A stretch of DNA of 54,061 nt from Pseudomonas frederiksbergensis (GTDB lineage Bacteria > Pseudomonadota > Gammaproteobacteria > Pseudomonadales > Pseudomonadaceae). Within the stretch, counting starts at the first letter, position 1, and each line of letters begins with the position of its first letter. The stretch is taken from NCBI RefSeq assembly GCF_017114915.1, contig NZ_JAAUOE010000008.1:78675-132735 (forward strand). Reading direction: 5' to 3'. A program made the position numbers and the translations under genes. Shown here one piece after another: positions 17,899 to 26,635 of the stretch. The notes beneath the pieces were generated by a model. It was given only the letters and a program-made list of their open reading frames with translations. It had not been told where the DNA came from and did no database searches.

Positions 17899-17971
17899 GC
17901 CGAACATCCGTGTCGCGTCTGTGGGTATTCCATTCCCCAGTCGCTTGCCAAGCATAAACAAGGAAACGCCC

Positions 17972-19027
17972 ATGAGCGCCAGCACCACTGCCACCCTGCG
18001 TCATGACTGGTCTTTGGCCGAAGTCAAAGCACTCTTCGTTCAGCCATTCAACGACCTGTTGTTCCAGGCGCAGACGGTGCACCGCGCGCATTTCGACGCC
18101 AACCGCGTGCAGGTCTCGACGCTGCTGTCGATCAAAACCGGTGCTTGCCCGGAAGATTGCAAATATTGTCCGCAGTCCGGCCACTACAACACGGGCCTGG
18201 AAAAAGAAAAACTGATGGAAGTGCAGAAAGTCCTCGAAGAGGCTGCTCGCGCCAAGGCCATCGGTTCGACCCGTTTCTGCATGGGCGCGGCGTGGAAACA
18301 TCCGTCGGCCAAAGACATGCCTTACGTGCTGAAGATGGTCGAAGGCGTGAAGGCCATGGGTCTGGAAACCTGCATGACCCTCGGTCGCCTGGATCAGGAG
18401 CAGACCGAAGCGCTGGCCAAGGCCGGCCTCGACTACTACAACCACAACCTCGACACTTCGCCGGAATTCTACGGCAGCATCATCACCACCCGTACTTACA
18501 GCGAGCGCCTGCAAACCCTGGCCTACGTGCGTGATTCGGGGATGAAGATCTGCTCCGGCGGCATTCTCGGCATGGGCGAGTCCCTCGACGACCGCGCCAA
18601 CCTGCTGATCCAGTTGGCCAACCTGCCGGAGCATCCAGAGTCGGTGCCGATCAACATGCTGGTGAAAGTCGCCGGTACGCCGCTGGAAAATGCCGACGAC
18701 GTCGACCCGTTCGACTTCATCCGCATGCTCGCGGTCGCACGCATCCTGATGCCGAAATCCCATGTGCGCCTGTCCGCCGGCCGCGAAGCCATGAACGAAC
18801 AGATGCAGGCCCTGGCGTTCTTGGCCGGCGCCAACTCGATTTTCTACGGCGAAAAACTGCTGACCACTGCCAACCCGCAGGCCGACAAGGACATGCAACT
18901 GTTCTCGCGTCTGGGCATCCTGCCGGAAGCCCGCGAAGAGCACGCCGACGAAGTGCATCAGGCCGCCATCGAACAGGCACTGGTGGAGCAGAAGAGCAGC
19001 GAGCAGTTCTATAACGCTGCTGTTTAA
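17972..19027 (+). CDS. bioB: Biotin synthase
   Basis: The 351-aa product starts at the ATG behind AAGGAAACG; the frame is open 34 codons further upstream but that part holds the promoter. The radical-SAM motif CPEDCKYC (Cys 59, 63, 66) binds the 4Fe-4S cluster that cleaves S-adenosylmethionine. The [23 protein letters not shown] and [16 protein letters not shown] segments line the substrate and 2Fe-2S sites. It converts dethiobiotin to biotin, the last step of the pathway, although it is encoded first. A long hairpin separates it from bioF. Confidence 0.97.
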   Translation: MSASTTATLRHDWSLAEVKALFVQPFNDLLFQAQTVHRAHFDANRVQVSTLLSIKTGACPEDCKYCPQSGHYNTGLEKEKLMEVQKVLEEAARAKAIGSTRFCMGAAWKHPSAKDMPYVLKMVEGVKAMGLETCMTLGRLDQEQTEALAKAGLDYYNHNLDTSPEFYGSIITTRTYSERLQTLAYVRDSGMKICSGGILGMGESLDDRANLLIQLANLPEHPESVPINMLVKVAGTPLENADDVDPFDFIRMLAVARILMPKSHVRLSAGREAMNEQMQALAFLAGANSIFYGEKLLTTANPQADKDMQLFSRLGILPEAREEHADEVHQAAIEQALVEQKSSEQFYNAAV

Positions 19028-19042
19028 CCCACGCGAAACCCT

Positions 19043-19126
19043 GTAGGAGCCGGCTTGCTGGCGATAGCATCCCACGGTCGTTCAGACAGGCCGTGGTGAT
19101 GCTATCGCCAGCAAGCCGGCGCCTAC
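19043..19126. repeat. Long inverted REP-type repeat between bioB and bioF
   Basis: GTAGGAGCCGGCTTGCTGGC... (19043-19071) is repeated inverted at 19098-19126 with one mismatch in 29 bases; the centre adds a smaller CCACGG/CCGTGG stem. It is a different REP subfamily from the GCGGGCAAGC type. Transcribed within the bio operon, it would form a very stable hairpin just past the bioB stop. Confidence 0.88.
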
Positions 19127-19147
19127 ACTCTGATCTTCGAGGCCTGC

Positions 19148-20326
19148 ATGTCTTTCGATCTCGCCGCACGCCTTGCTGCCCGTCGTGCCGAAAACCTTTA
19201 CCGTCAACGCCCGCTGCTTGAAAGCCCTCAGGGTCCGCAAGTGGTGGTCGATGGTCAGCCATTGCTGGCGTTCTGTAGTAACGATTACCTGGGCCTGGCC
19301 AATCACCCGCAAGTGATTGAAGCCTGGCGCGCCGGCGCGTCGCGCTGGGGCGTGGGCGGTGGTGCTTCGCATCTGGTGATCGGCCACAGCAGCCCGCATC
19401 ATGCACTGGAAGAAGCCCTCGCCGAGTTCACCGGTCGCCCGCGGGCATTGCTGTTCACCACCGGGTACATGGCCAACCTCGGCGCGGTCACCGCATTGGT
19501 CGGGCAGGGCGATACGGTGCTGGAAGACCGGCTCAATCATGCGTCGTTGCTGGATGCCGGGCTGCTGTCCGGTGCGCGTTTCAATCGTTATTTACATAAC
19601 GACGCAGCCAGTCTGGCCAAGCGCCTTGAAAAGGCCACTGGCAATACGCTGGTGGTCACCGACGGCGTGTTCAGCATGGACGGCGACATCGCCGACCTGC
19701 CGGCGCTGGCGCGGGAAGCCAAGGCCAAAGGCGCCTGGCTGATGGTCGATGACGCTCACGGTTTTGGTCCGCTGGGCGCCAATGGTGGCGGGATCGTCGA
19801 GCATTTCGGTCTGAGCCGGGAAGACGTGCCAGTACTGGTCGGCACCCTCGGCAAGGCATTCGGTACCGCAGGGGCGTTCGTTGCCGGCAGCGAAGAGTTG
19901 ATCGAAAGCCTGATCCAGTTCGCCCGCCCCTACATCTACACCACCAGCCAACCGCCGGCGCTGGCCTGCGCAACGCTCAAAAGCCTGGAGCTGTTGCGCA
20001 GCGAACACTGGCGCCGTGAGCATCTGCAGACACTGATTCGCCAGTTCCGCCACGGCGCCGAACAGATTGGCCTGGAGTTGATGGACAGCTTCACGCCGAT
20101 CCAGCCGATCATGATTGGCGATGCCGGGCGCGCGGTCCGGGTGTCTCAGATGCTGCGCGAGCGCGGCCTGATGGTGACCGCGATCCGTCCACCGACCGTA
20201 CCCGCCGGCAGCGCACGCTTGCGCGTCACCCTGACCGCCGCTCACAGCGAAGCGCAGGTGCAGCTATTGTTAGATGGACTGGCCGATTGTTTTCAACAAC
20301 TGGGACCGGAGCCAAGCCATGCGTGA
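19148..20326 (+). CDS. bioF: 8-amino-7-oxononanoate synthase
   Basis: A 392-aa PLP-dependent alpha-oxoamine synthase. It has the glycine-rich [16 protein letters not shown], the [10 protein letters not shown] stretch holding the cofactor-binding Asp and His, and the Schiff-base Lys in [14 protein letters not shown] near 236. It joins alanine with pimeloyl-ACP or -CoA to give KAPA in the cytoplasm. Its last codons overlap the bioH start by 8 bases, so translation of the two is coupled. Confidence 0.97.
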   Translation: MSFDLAARLAARRAENLYRQRPLLESPQGPQVVVDGQPLLAFCSNDYLGLANHPQVIEAWRAGASRWGVGGGASHLVIGHSSPHHALEEALAEFTGRPRALLFTTGYMANLGAVTALVGQGDTVLEDRLNHASLLDAGLLSGARFNRYLHNDAASLAKRLEKATGNTLVVTDGVFSMDGDIADLPALAREAKAKGAWLMVDDAHGFGPLGANGGGIVEHFGLSREDVPVLVGTLGKAFGTAGAFVAGSEELIESLIQFARPYIYTTSQPPALACATLKSLELLRSEHWRREHLQTLIRQFRHGAEQIGLELMDSFTPIQPIMIGDAGRAVRVSQMLRERGLMVTAIRPPTVPAGSARLRVTLTAAHSEAQVQLLLDGLADCFQQLGPEPSHA

Positions 20327-21050
20327 TCGTTTGATTCTGCTGCCAGGCTGGGGTCTCGGGATTTCTCCGCTGGAACCCTTGGCGGCGGCCTTGCAGGGTC
20401 TGGATGAGCACCTGCGCGTCGAGATTGAACCACTGCCGGAACTGGAATCGAGCGACCTTGAAGAATGGCTCGATGAGCTGGATTCAACGCTGCCCCAGGA
20501 TGCCTGGCTCGGTGGCTGGTCATTGGGCGGTATGCTCGCGTCCGAGTTGGCGGCGCGGCGTGGTGACCGCTGCTGCGGTCTGTTGACCCTGGCGAGTAAT
20601 CCTTCTTTTGTCGCCCATGAGCAGTGGTCGAGCGCGATGCCCGGCGAAACCTTCGATGCGTTTCTGGCTGGCTGCAAGGCTGATCCGCGCATGACGTTGA
20701 AACGTTTTTCGCTGCTGTGCGCCCAAGGTGCCGCAGACCCTCGCGGGATATCGCGGCTCTTGCTCGCTGGCGCGCCGCATACGTCTTCGTCGGTGCTGAT
20801 GAGCGGCCTGGAGTTGCTCGCACAACTGGATACCCGGCAAGCGTTGCAGGCGTTTCGCGGCCCGCAATTGCATCTGTTCGCCGGCCTTGACGGGCTGGTC
20901 CCGGCCGAAGCGGCGGGGGGCTTGCTGGCACTGCTGCCGGATGTCGAAATCGGTCTGATTGAACAGGCCAGCCACGCGTTTCTTCTGGAGGACCCCCACG
21001 GTGTGGCGGGGGCGATTCAGGCCTTTTTGCATGAGTCCGGCGATGACTGA
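20319..21050 (+). CDS. bioH: Pimeloyl-ACP methyl ester esterase BioH
   Basis: A 243-aa alpha/beta hydrolase. The nucleophile is Ser68 in [12 protein letters not shown]; the Asp follows in [10 protein letters not shown] and the His is in [13 protein letters not shown]. BioH removes the methyl group from pimeloyl-ACP methyl ester, closing the BioC-BioH route to the pimeloyl chain. The start is the ATG inside the bioF 3' end (the frame extends further upstream only as shadow). Its stop overlaps the bioC start. It is inside the bio operon here, unlike in E. coli where bioH is unlinked. Confidence 0.93.
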   Translation: MRDRLILLPGWGLGISPLEPLAAALQGLDEHLRVEIEPLPELESSDLEEWLDELDSTLPQDAWLGGWSLGGMLASELAARRGDRCCGLLTLASNPSFVAHEQWSSAMPGETFDAFLAGCKADPRMTLKRFSLLCAQGAADPRGISRLLLAGAPHTSSSVLMSGLELLAQLDTRQALQAFRGPQLHLFAGLDGLVPAEAAGGLLALLPDVEIGLIEQASHAFLLEDPHGVAGAIQAFLHESGDD

Positions 21051-21855
21051 TTTATCCCTTCCCAAGCTACCCGGCGGCTTGCCCGACAAACGCCAGGTGG
21101 CGGCGTCCTTTTCCCGTGCGGCGGCGAGTTATGACAGCGTGGCCGAATTGCAGCGCGACGTGGGCAGCGAATTGTTACGTCGGTTACCGGAAGATTTTGT
21201 CCCCGCTCGTTGGCTGGATATGGGCTGCGGCACCGGGTATTTCAGTCGTGCCCTCGGTGAGCGTTTTCCTGTCGGTGACGGGTTGGCCCTTGATATTGCG
21301 GAAGGCATGCTCAATCACGCCCGTCCCTTGGGCGGGGCTACACATTTCATCGCCGGTGATGCCGAGCGCTTGCCGTTGCAGGATTCGACTTGCGACCTGA
21401 TCTTCTCCAGCCTGGCGGTGCAATGGTGCGCGGATTTCGCCTCGGTGCTCAATGAAGCGTATCGGGTGCTGAAACCGGGCGGTATTTTCGCGTTTGCTAG
21501 TCTGTGTGTAGGCACGCTGTACGAATTGCGCGACAGCTGGCGTCAGGTGGACGGCATGGTGCACGTCAACCGCTTCCGCGAGTTTGGCGTTTACCAACAG
21601 CTTTGCGCGGGCAGTGGCTTGAAGATCGTCAGCCTGGAAACTCGTCCACATGTGTTGCACTACCCTGATGTCCGCAGCCTGACCCATGAGCTCAAGGCAC
21701 TCGGGGCACACAATCTGAACCCCGGTCGGCCGGGTGGTTTGACCGGCAGGGCGCGGATCCTCGGCTTGATCGAGGCTTACGAGCAGTTTCGTCAGGCACA
21801 GGGACTGCCGGCGACTTATCAAGTGGTTTACGCCGTGCTGGAGAAACCCTTATGA
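21043..21855 (+). CDS. bioC: Malonyl-ACP O-methyltransferase BioC
   Basis: A 270-aa SAM-dependent methyltransferase with motif [16 protein letters not shown] near 50-65, and the family features [23 protein letters not shown] at the N terminus and [22 protein letters not shown] further on. It methylates malonyl-ACP so that the fatty-acid machinery can build the pimeloyl chain. The ATG at 21043 overlaps the bioH stop by 8 bases; an in-frame ATG at 21031 is the alternative. The 3' end overlaps bioD by ATGA. Confidence 0.94.
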   Translation: MTDLSLPKLPGGLPDKRQVAASFSRAAASYDSVAELQRDVGSELLRRLPEDFVPARWLDMGCGTGYFSRALGERFPVGDGLALDIAEGMLNHARPLGGATHFIAGDAERLPLQDSTCDLIFSSLAVQWCADFASVLNEAYRVLKPGGIFAFASLCVGTLYELRDSWRQVDGMVHVNRFREFGVYQQLCAGSGLKIVSLETRPHVLHYPDVRSLTHELKALGAHNLNPGRPGGLTGRARILGLIEAYEQFRQAQGLPATYQVVYAVLEKPL

Positions 21856-22532
21856 GCGCAGCCTATTTCATCGCCGGCACTGACACCGATGTCGGCAAGA
21901 CCACCGTTGCCGCGGGTCTGCTGCATGCCGCGCGATTGTCGGGTTTGAGCACGGCGGCGGGCAAGCCGGTGGCCTCCGGTTGCGACCTGACGCCCAAGGG
22001 ATTGCGCAACGCCGATGCGCTGGCACTGCTGGCCGAGTGTTCGATACCGTTGACCTACGATCAGGTCAATCCGGTTGCCTTCGAGCCAGCGATCGCACCT
22101 CATCTGGCGGCGCGGGAGGCTGGTGTGGCGTTAACCGTGCAATCGTTGTTGACGCCGATGCGGCAGATTCTTGATCTGCAGGCGGACTTCACCTTGATCG
22201 AAGGCGCTGGCGGCTGGCGAGTGCCGTTGGCAGATCAGGACAATCTGTCGGACCTGGCGATGGCGCTGGGTCTGCCGGTGATCCTGGTGGTCGGTGTGCG
22301 ACTGGGCTGCATCAACCATGCGCTGCTGACCGCTGAGGCGATTGCCCGGGATGGATTGCAGCTGGCAGGGTGGGTGGCCAATATCATCGATCCGAAGACC
22401 TCGCGCCTGGAAGAAAACCTCGCGACGCTGGCCGAACGCATTCCCGCGCCGTGCCTGGGGCGAGTGCCGAAACTCAAGTCGGTGACAGCCGACGCGGTGG
22501 CCGAGCATCTGCAGCTGGATCTGCTGGACTAG
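21852..22532 (+). CDS. bioD: ATP-dependent dethiobiotin synthetase
   Basis: A 226-aa P-loop enzyme. The Walker [15 protein letters not shown] (residues 9-22), the carbamate site region GKPVASG and the [10 protein letters not shown] motif fit BioD, which closes the ureido ring of dethiobiotin from DAPA, CO2 and ATP. It is the last pathway gene in the cluster; bioA (DAPA aminotransferase) is absent here and must lie elsewhere. Confidence 0.96.
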   Translation: MSAAYFIAGTDTDVGKTTVAAGLLHAARLSGLSTAAGKPVASGCDLTPKGLRNADALALLAECSIPLTYDQVNPVAFEPAIAPHLAAREAGVALTVQSLLTPMRQILDLQADFTLIEGAGGWRVPLADQDNLSDLAMALGLPVILVVGVRLGCINHALLTAEAIARDGLQLAGWVANIIDPKTSRLEENLATLAERIPAPCLGRVPKLKSVTADAVAEHLQLDLLD

Positions 22533-22637
22533 CTTTTGCTATGACAAGGCACTGTGCCATTAGTGTTTTTGTCGGGCCTTTTGGCGGCGTGTCTGGTTCA
22601 ATGGCCGCTGTTGATCCTTTGTCGGACGAGTTCCCCT

Positions 22638-22934
22638 ATGGAAATCTCAGGAAACACTGCTTTTTATGCCGGTCTGAGCACTATTCAGACAGGGCAGAAC
22701 CGGGTCGATCAGGCTTCGGGGCAGATCGCCAACAACACGATTGAGCGTTCGGTCACCAGTCAGTCTTCCGAGGTTCAGGTCGATCGTCTGCGTTCGGTAG
22801 ACCGCAGCCAGCAATCGGACCTGGCCAGCAATGTGGTCGAAATGTCCCAGGGCAAGTTTCAGGCGGAACTCGGTGTCAAAGTCGCCAAAGCCTCCGATGA
22901 AATGCTCGGTACGCTGATCGATACCTTCGCCTGA
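22638..22934 (+). CDS. Mini flagellar rod/hook-like protein (N- and C-terminal helices only)
   Basis: A 98-aa product with no signal peptide. The N-terminal half (about 9-35, AGLSTIQTGQNRVDQASGQIANNT) matches the conserved ANNIANxxT-type D0 helix of flagellar rod, hook and hook-associated proteins. The C-terminal half (about 64-98, NVVEMSQGKFQAELGVKVAK then ASDEMLGTLID) matches their C-terminal D0 helix. The whole central D1/D2 part is missing, so the protein could form just the helical hairpin. It is 105 bases past bioD with a weak ribosome site. No flagellar genes are near. I recall that the PAO1 gene between bioD and the acyl-CoA dehydrogenase (PA0505) is also an unassigned small protein. 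Function unknown. Confidence 0.7.
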   Translation: MEISGNTAFYAGLSTIQTGQNRVDQASGQIANNTIERSVTSQSSEVQVDRLRSVDRSQQSDLASNVVEMSQGKFQAELGVKVAKASDEMLGTLIDTFA

Positions 22935-22957
22935 TTCCGCACTGAATCCGCTACTCC

Positions 22958-22984
22958 AACGCCGCGCCTGTTCGCGGCGTTTTT
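22958..22984 (+). terminator. Intrinsic terminator of the bio/mini-rod transcript
   Basis: AACGCCGCG and its perfect complement enclose CCTGTT, followed by a T-run. It ends transcription between the biotin cluster and the acyl-CoA dehydrogenase genes. Confidence 0.92.
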
Positions 22985-23107
22985 CTGCGTAAGTCCTTCT
23001 GCCTCAACTAATCTCTCCTACATGATGTGTTGCTCAATCAACGACGTTGCGCAACTGTGTGCCCGAGATTTCCATAGATCGAAGACGAACGGCAAAAGAT
23101 CGGCGCT

Positions 23108-23152
23108 TGACAAGATTTGGGCGTAAACGTATGTTTCAAACAACTGTTTGAC
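23108..23152 (+). promoter_or_regulatory. Promoter with PsrA-type operator for the first acyl-CoA dehydrogenase
   Basis: TTGACA (23108-23113), 17 bases, TATGTT (23131-23136) form a good sigma70 promoter. Directly behind the -10 lies TCAAAC-AACT-GTTTGA (23137-23152). This fits the published PsrA consensus (G/C)AAAC-N2-4-GTTT(G/C), a TetR-type repressor released by long-chain fatty acids. Position over the start point suits repression. Confidence 0.7.
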
Positions 23153-23211
23153 CGTCACAACAAATCAACGCGGTCGTTCATTCCCGGTTACATCAGCAGA
23201 GGTTTATCGCT

Positions 23212-25017
23212 ATGCCTGACTACAAGGCCCCCTTGCGTGATATTCGCTTCGTTCGTGACGAACTGCTCGGCTACGAAGCGCACTATCAGAGCCTTCCGGC
23301 TTGCCAGGATGCAACTCCAGACATGGTTGACGCCATTCTCGAAGAAGGCGCCAAGTTTTGTGAGCAGGTGCTGGCGCCGCTGAACCGAGTGGGTGACACC
23401 GAAGGCTGCACCTGGAGCGAGTCCGGCGTTAAAACCCCGAGCGGCTTCAAAGAAGCCTACAAGCAATTCGTCGAAGGTGGCTGGCCAAGCCTGGCTCACG
23501 ACGTAGAGCATGGCGGCCAGGGCCTGCCAGAGTCTCTGGGGCTGGCGGTCAGCGAAATGGTGGGTGAAGCCAACTGGTCGTGGGGCATGTACCCAGGCCT
23601 GTCCCATGGCGCGATGAACACCATTTCCGAACACGGCACGCCTGAGCAGCAAGAGGCTTACCTGACCAAACTGGTTTCCGGCGAATGGACCGGCACCATG
23701 TGCCTGACCGAACCGCACTGCGGCACCGACCTGGGCATGCTGCGCACCAAGGCCGAGCCTCAGGCCGACGGCTCCTACAAAGTGTCCGGCACCAAGATCT
23801 TCATCTCCGCCGGCGAACACGACATGGCCGACAACATCGTCCACATCGTTCTGGCACGTCTGCCGGATGCTCCGGCCGGCACCAAAGGCATTTCCCTGTT
23901 TATCGTTCCGAAATTCCTGCCGAACGCAGACGGCTCGATCGGCACCCGCAACGCTGTGAGCTGCGGTTCCCTGGAACACAAGATGGGCATCCACGGTAAC
24001 GCCACCTGTGTGATGAACTTCGACGCGGCCACCGGTTACCTGATCGGTCCGGCGAACAAAGGCCTGAACTGCATGTTCACCTTTATGAACACCGCACGTC
24101 TGGGTACCGCGCTGCAAGGTCTGGCGCACGCCGAGATCGGTTTCCAGGGCGGCTTGAAATACGCTCGTGATCGCCTGCAAATGCGCTCCCTGACTGGCCC
24201 GAAAGCGCCGGACAAAGCCGCTGACCCGATCATCGTTCACCCTGATGTGCGTCGCATGCTGTTGACCATGAAGGCCTTTGCCGAAGGCAACCGCGCGATG
24301 GTTTACTTCACCGCCAAGCAAGTCGACATCGTCAAGTACGGCGTCGATGAAGAAGAGAAGAAGAAAGCCGACGCGCTGCTGGCCTTCATGACCCCGATCG
24401 CCAAAGCTTTCATGACTGAAGTCGGTTTTGAATCCGCTAACCACGGCGTGCAGATCTACGGCGGCCACGGTTTCATCGCCGAGTGGGGCATGGAGCAGAA
24501 CGTTCGCGACAGCCGCATTTCGATGCTGTACGAAGGCACCACCGGTATCCAGGCACTCGACCTGCTGGGCCGTAAAGTGCTGATGACTCAAGGCGAAGCG
24601 CTCAAAGGCTTCACCAAGATCGTCCACAAGTTCTGCCAGAGCAATGAGGGCAATGACGCGGTCAAAGAGTTCGTCGAGCCATTGGCTGCGCTGAACAAGG
24701 AGTGGGGCGAGCTGACCATGAAAGTCGGTATGGCCGCCATGAAAGACCGCGAAGAAGTCGGTGCGGCATCCGTGGACTACCTGATGTACTCCGGTTACGC
24801 CTGCCTGGCCTACTTCTGGGCCGACATGGCGCGTCTGGCGGCCGAGAAACTGGCTGCCGGTACCACCGAAGAGGCGTTCTACACCGCCAAGCTGCAGACT
24901 GCGCGCTTCTACTTCCAGCGCATCCTGCCGCGTACCCGCACTCACGTTGCAACCATGCTGTCGGGCGCCAATAACCTGATGGACATGAAAGAAGAAGACT
25001 TCGCACTGGGTTACTAA
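23212..25017 (+). CDS. fadE1: Acyl-CoA dehydrogenase, large (FadE1-like)
   Basis: A 601-aa FAD enzyme of the ~600-residue bacterial class. It has a specific N-terminal extension ([19 protein letters not shown]), the FAD/substrate segments [13 protein letters not shown] and [10 protein letters not shown], the [17 protein letters not shown] stretch, and the catalytic-base Glu in [18 protein letters not shown], then an added C-terminal helical domain with [11 protein letters not shown]. It oxidises acyl-CoA to enoyl-CoA in beta-oxidation. Position after bioD matches what I recall as PA0506/fadE1 in P. aeruginosa, a long-chain enzyme; chain length is inferred. Confidence 0.92.
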   Translation: MPDYKAPLRDIRFVRDELLGYEAHYQSLPACQDATPDMVDAILEEGAKFCEQVLAPLNRVGDTEGCTWSESGVKTPSGFKEAYKQFVEGGWPSLAHDVEHGGQGLPESLGLAVSEMVGEANWSWGMYPGLSHGAMNTISEHGTPEQQEAYLTKLVSGEWTGTMCLTEPHCGTDLGMLRTKAEPQADGSYKVSGTKIFISAGEHDMADNIVHIVLARLPDAPAGTKGISLFIVPKFLPNADGSIGTRNAVSCGSLEHKMGIHGNATCVMNFDAATGYLIGPANKGLNCMFTFMNTARLGTALQGLAHAEIGFQGGLKYARDRLQMRSLTGPKAPDKAADPIIVHPDVRRMLLTMKAFAEGNRAMVYFTAKQVDIVKYGVDEEEKKKADALLAFMTPIAKAFMTEVGFESANHGVQIYGGHGFIAEWGMEQNVRDSRISMLYEGTTGIQALDLLGRKVLMTQGEALKGFTKIVHKFCQSNEGNDAVKEFVEPLAALNKEWGELTMKVGMAAMKDREEVGAASVDYLMYSGYACLAYFWADMARLAAEKLAAGTTEEAFYTAKLQTARFYFQRILPRTRTHVATMLSGANNLMDMKEEDFALGY

Positions 25018-25037
25018 GCCCTACGCAGTCTCTTCAC

Positions 25038-25073
25038 AAAGCCGCTGCTTCCTCGGGACCAGCGGCTTTTTTT
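25038..25073 (+). terminator. Intrinsic terminator after fadE1
   Basis: AAAGCCGCTG and CAGCGGCTTT form a perfect 10-bp stem, followed by seven T (counting those of the stem end). Confidence 0.92.
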
Positions 25074-25135
25074 ATGCCTGACGCAAACGTAAATATGCCT
25101 GACGCAAACGTAAATATTCCTGACCAAAACGCTAA
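25073..25135. repeat. Three tandem 21-bp repeats
   Basis: Two exact copies (25073-25093, 25094-25114; TATGCCTGACGCAAACGTAA plus A) and a degenerate third (25115-25135, TATTCCTGACCAAAACGCTA). The 21-bp period equals two helical turns, so bound proteins would stack on one face. They lie between the fadE1 terminator and the CRP-type palindrome. Confidence 0.9.
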
Positions 25136-25165
25136 GAAAAACGACATGGCTGCCGTTAAAGAGGC

Positions 25166-25191
25166 TGCAATGTGACGTGCGTCACATTGCA
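25166..25191. promoter_or_regulatory. Perfect CRP/Vfr-type palindrome upstream of the diguanylate cyclase
   Basis: Twelve-base arms TGCAATGTGACG and CGTCACATTGCA match exactly around a TG centre. The core TGTGA-N6-TCACA is the full CRP consensus, which Vfr/Crp of Pseudomonas also binds. It is centred 78 bases before the chosen start of the GGDEF gene; no clear -10/-35 pair could be assigned, so activation or repression is open. Confidence 0.75.
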
Positions 25192-25255
25192 CGTGCTTAG
25201 CTGCTCCAAATGCAGGCACAATGCCATCTTTGTTTGCCGGGTCGGAGCTTTACCC

Positions 25256-26548
25256 TTGCCGCGTTCGTCCGCTGTACGTTTCAGCCATTTTCTGCCATCG
25301 CTGCTGTTGTTACTCGCGGGGCTTGCGGCTGCCTACGTCAAGGATCTCAACGTCTTCTTCACTTCGCTGTTCAACGTGCTGCCCACTCTGGTGCTGTTGC
25401 TCGGCGGTGCGTATTGCGCGGTTTACCGACGTCAACGTGAGCTGTTTCTGATGGTCACGGTGTACATCGCCTACTTCCTGCTCGACACCCAGACCGATTA
25501 CTACCGCGACAACGGCAAGGTTCGTGAAGACGCCGCTGTGGTCTTCCATTTGTGCTGTCTGTTGCTGCCATTGCTGTTTGGCTTGTTCGCCGCCTGGCAA
25601 GAGCGTACTCACCTGTTCCAGGACATGGTGGCGCGCTTCGCTGTATTGCTGGCGTTCGGCAGTGTGGCATTGGGGCTGGAGCAAAGTTACCCACAGGCGC
25701 TGTTGATGTGGCTGTCGGAAATTCGCTGGCCAGCCCTGCATGGTGCATGGATGAGCCTGATTCAGTTGTCTTACCCGGTATTCATCGCCTCGTTCCTGCT
25801 GCTGGCCTGGCAATACTGGCGCAATCCAAGACCCTTGCACGCTGCGCAATTGGTGGGACTGTGGGGATTGTTCTGGATGTTGCCGAAAACCTTCATCCTG
25901 CCGTTCACCCTGAATATCATGTGCAGCCAGGTGATGTTGATGATTGCCGCAGCGGTGGCCCATGAGGCCTATCAGATGGCTTTCCGCGACGAACTCACCG
26001 GCCTGCCGGGTCGCCGTGCGCTGAATGAACGCATGCAACGGCTGGGGCGCAATTATGTGCTGGCCATGAGCGACGTCGATCACTTCAAGAAATTCAATGA
26101 CACCCACGGCCACGATGTTGGCGACCAGGTGTTGCGGCTGGTCGCCAGCAAACTGTCGAAAATCAGCGGTGGCGGTAGGGCATATCGTTATGGCGGTGAG
26201 GAATTTGCCCTGGTGTTCGCAGGCAAGACCCTCGAAGAGTGCATGCCGCACCTGGAAGTCATCCGTGAATCCATCGCTACCTACAACATCCAGCTGCGCA
26301 ATCAGGACAGCCGTCCCCAGGATGACCAGCAAGGACGCCAGCGCCGCGCGGGTTCAGGCGCCTCGAGTGTGTCGGTCACCGTCAGTATCGGCGTCGCCGA
26401 ACGGCTGGAACAACGCACCCCCGAAGAAGTGCTCAAGTCTGCGGACCAGGCGCTCTACAGCGCCAAGGGCGCGGGGCGAAATTGTGTAATGGCTTTTGGT
26501 CAGAACCGCCGGGGCGCGGTGCGCATGGGCGCCACTGCGGTTGAGTGA
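25256..26548 (+). CDS. Membrane diguanylate cyclase (GGDEF)
   Basis: The 430-aa product starts at TTG with GGAG 8 bases upstream; earlier in-frame GTG/TTG codons fall in or beside the CRP palindrome. It has about six membrane helices in the first ~230 residues (SLLLLLAGLAAAYVKDL, LVLLLGGAYCAVY and further), then a GGDEF domain: DELTGLPGRRALNERM, DVDHFKKFNDTHGHDVGD, catalytic YRYGGEEFALVFAG. A Gln/Arg-rich loop (about 343-363) lies before the last strand. It should make c-di-GMP at the inner membrane. It is inserted between two acyl-CoA dehydrogenase genes; ligand unknown. Confidence 0.87.
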   Translation: MPRSSAVRFSHFLPSLLLLLAGLAAAYVKDLNVFFTSLFNVLPTLVLLLGGAYCAVYRRQRELFLMVTVYIAYFLLDTQTDYYRDNGKVREDAAVVFHLCCLLLPLLFGLFAAWQERTHLFQDMVARFAVLLAFGSVALGLEQSYPQALLMWLSEIRWPALHGAWMSLIQLSYPVFIASFLLLAWQYWRNPRPLHAAQLVGLWGLFWMLPKTFILPFTLNIMCSQVMLMIAAAVAHEAYQMAFRDELTGLPGRRALNERMQRLGRNYVLAMSDVDHFKKFNDTHGHDVGDQVLRLVASKLSKISGGGRAYRYGGEEFALVFAGKTLEECMPHLEVIRESIATYNIQLRNQDSRPQDDQQGRQRRAGSGASSVSVTVSIGVAERLEQRTPEEVLKSADQALYSAKGAGRNCVMAFGQNRRGAVRMGATAVE

Positions 26549-26635
26549 TGATGGCGCATTCAGCGTCTGGACTGTGATTGTGAGGCCATGGTGCGCGGCA
26601 GTAGGTTTGAGCCATCTGCTGCCGGAGAAGCCACT

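Noticed and set aside
17870..17971. Upstream extension of the bioB frame
   Set aside because: It covers the promoter and BirA operator; the ATG at 17972 has the ribosome site and matches the usual BioB start.
22543..22560. Sigma54-like TGGCAC...TTG on the minus strand near the bioD end
   Set aside because: Spacing between the two conserved pairs is off by one and the promoter would point away from any gene; the sequence is mainly a short GGCAC/GTGCC palindrome.
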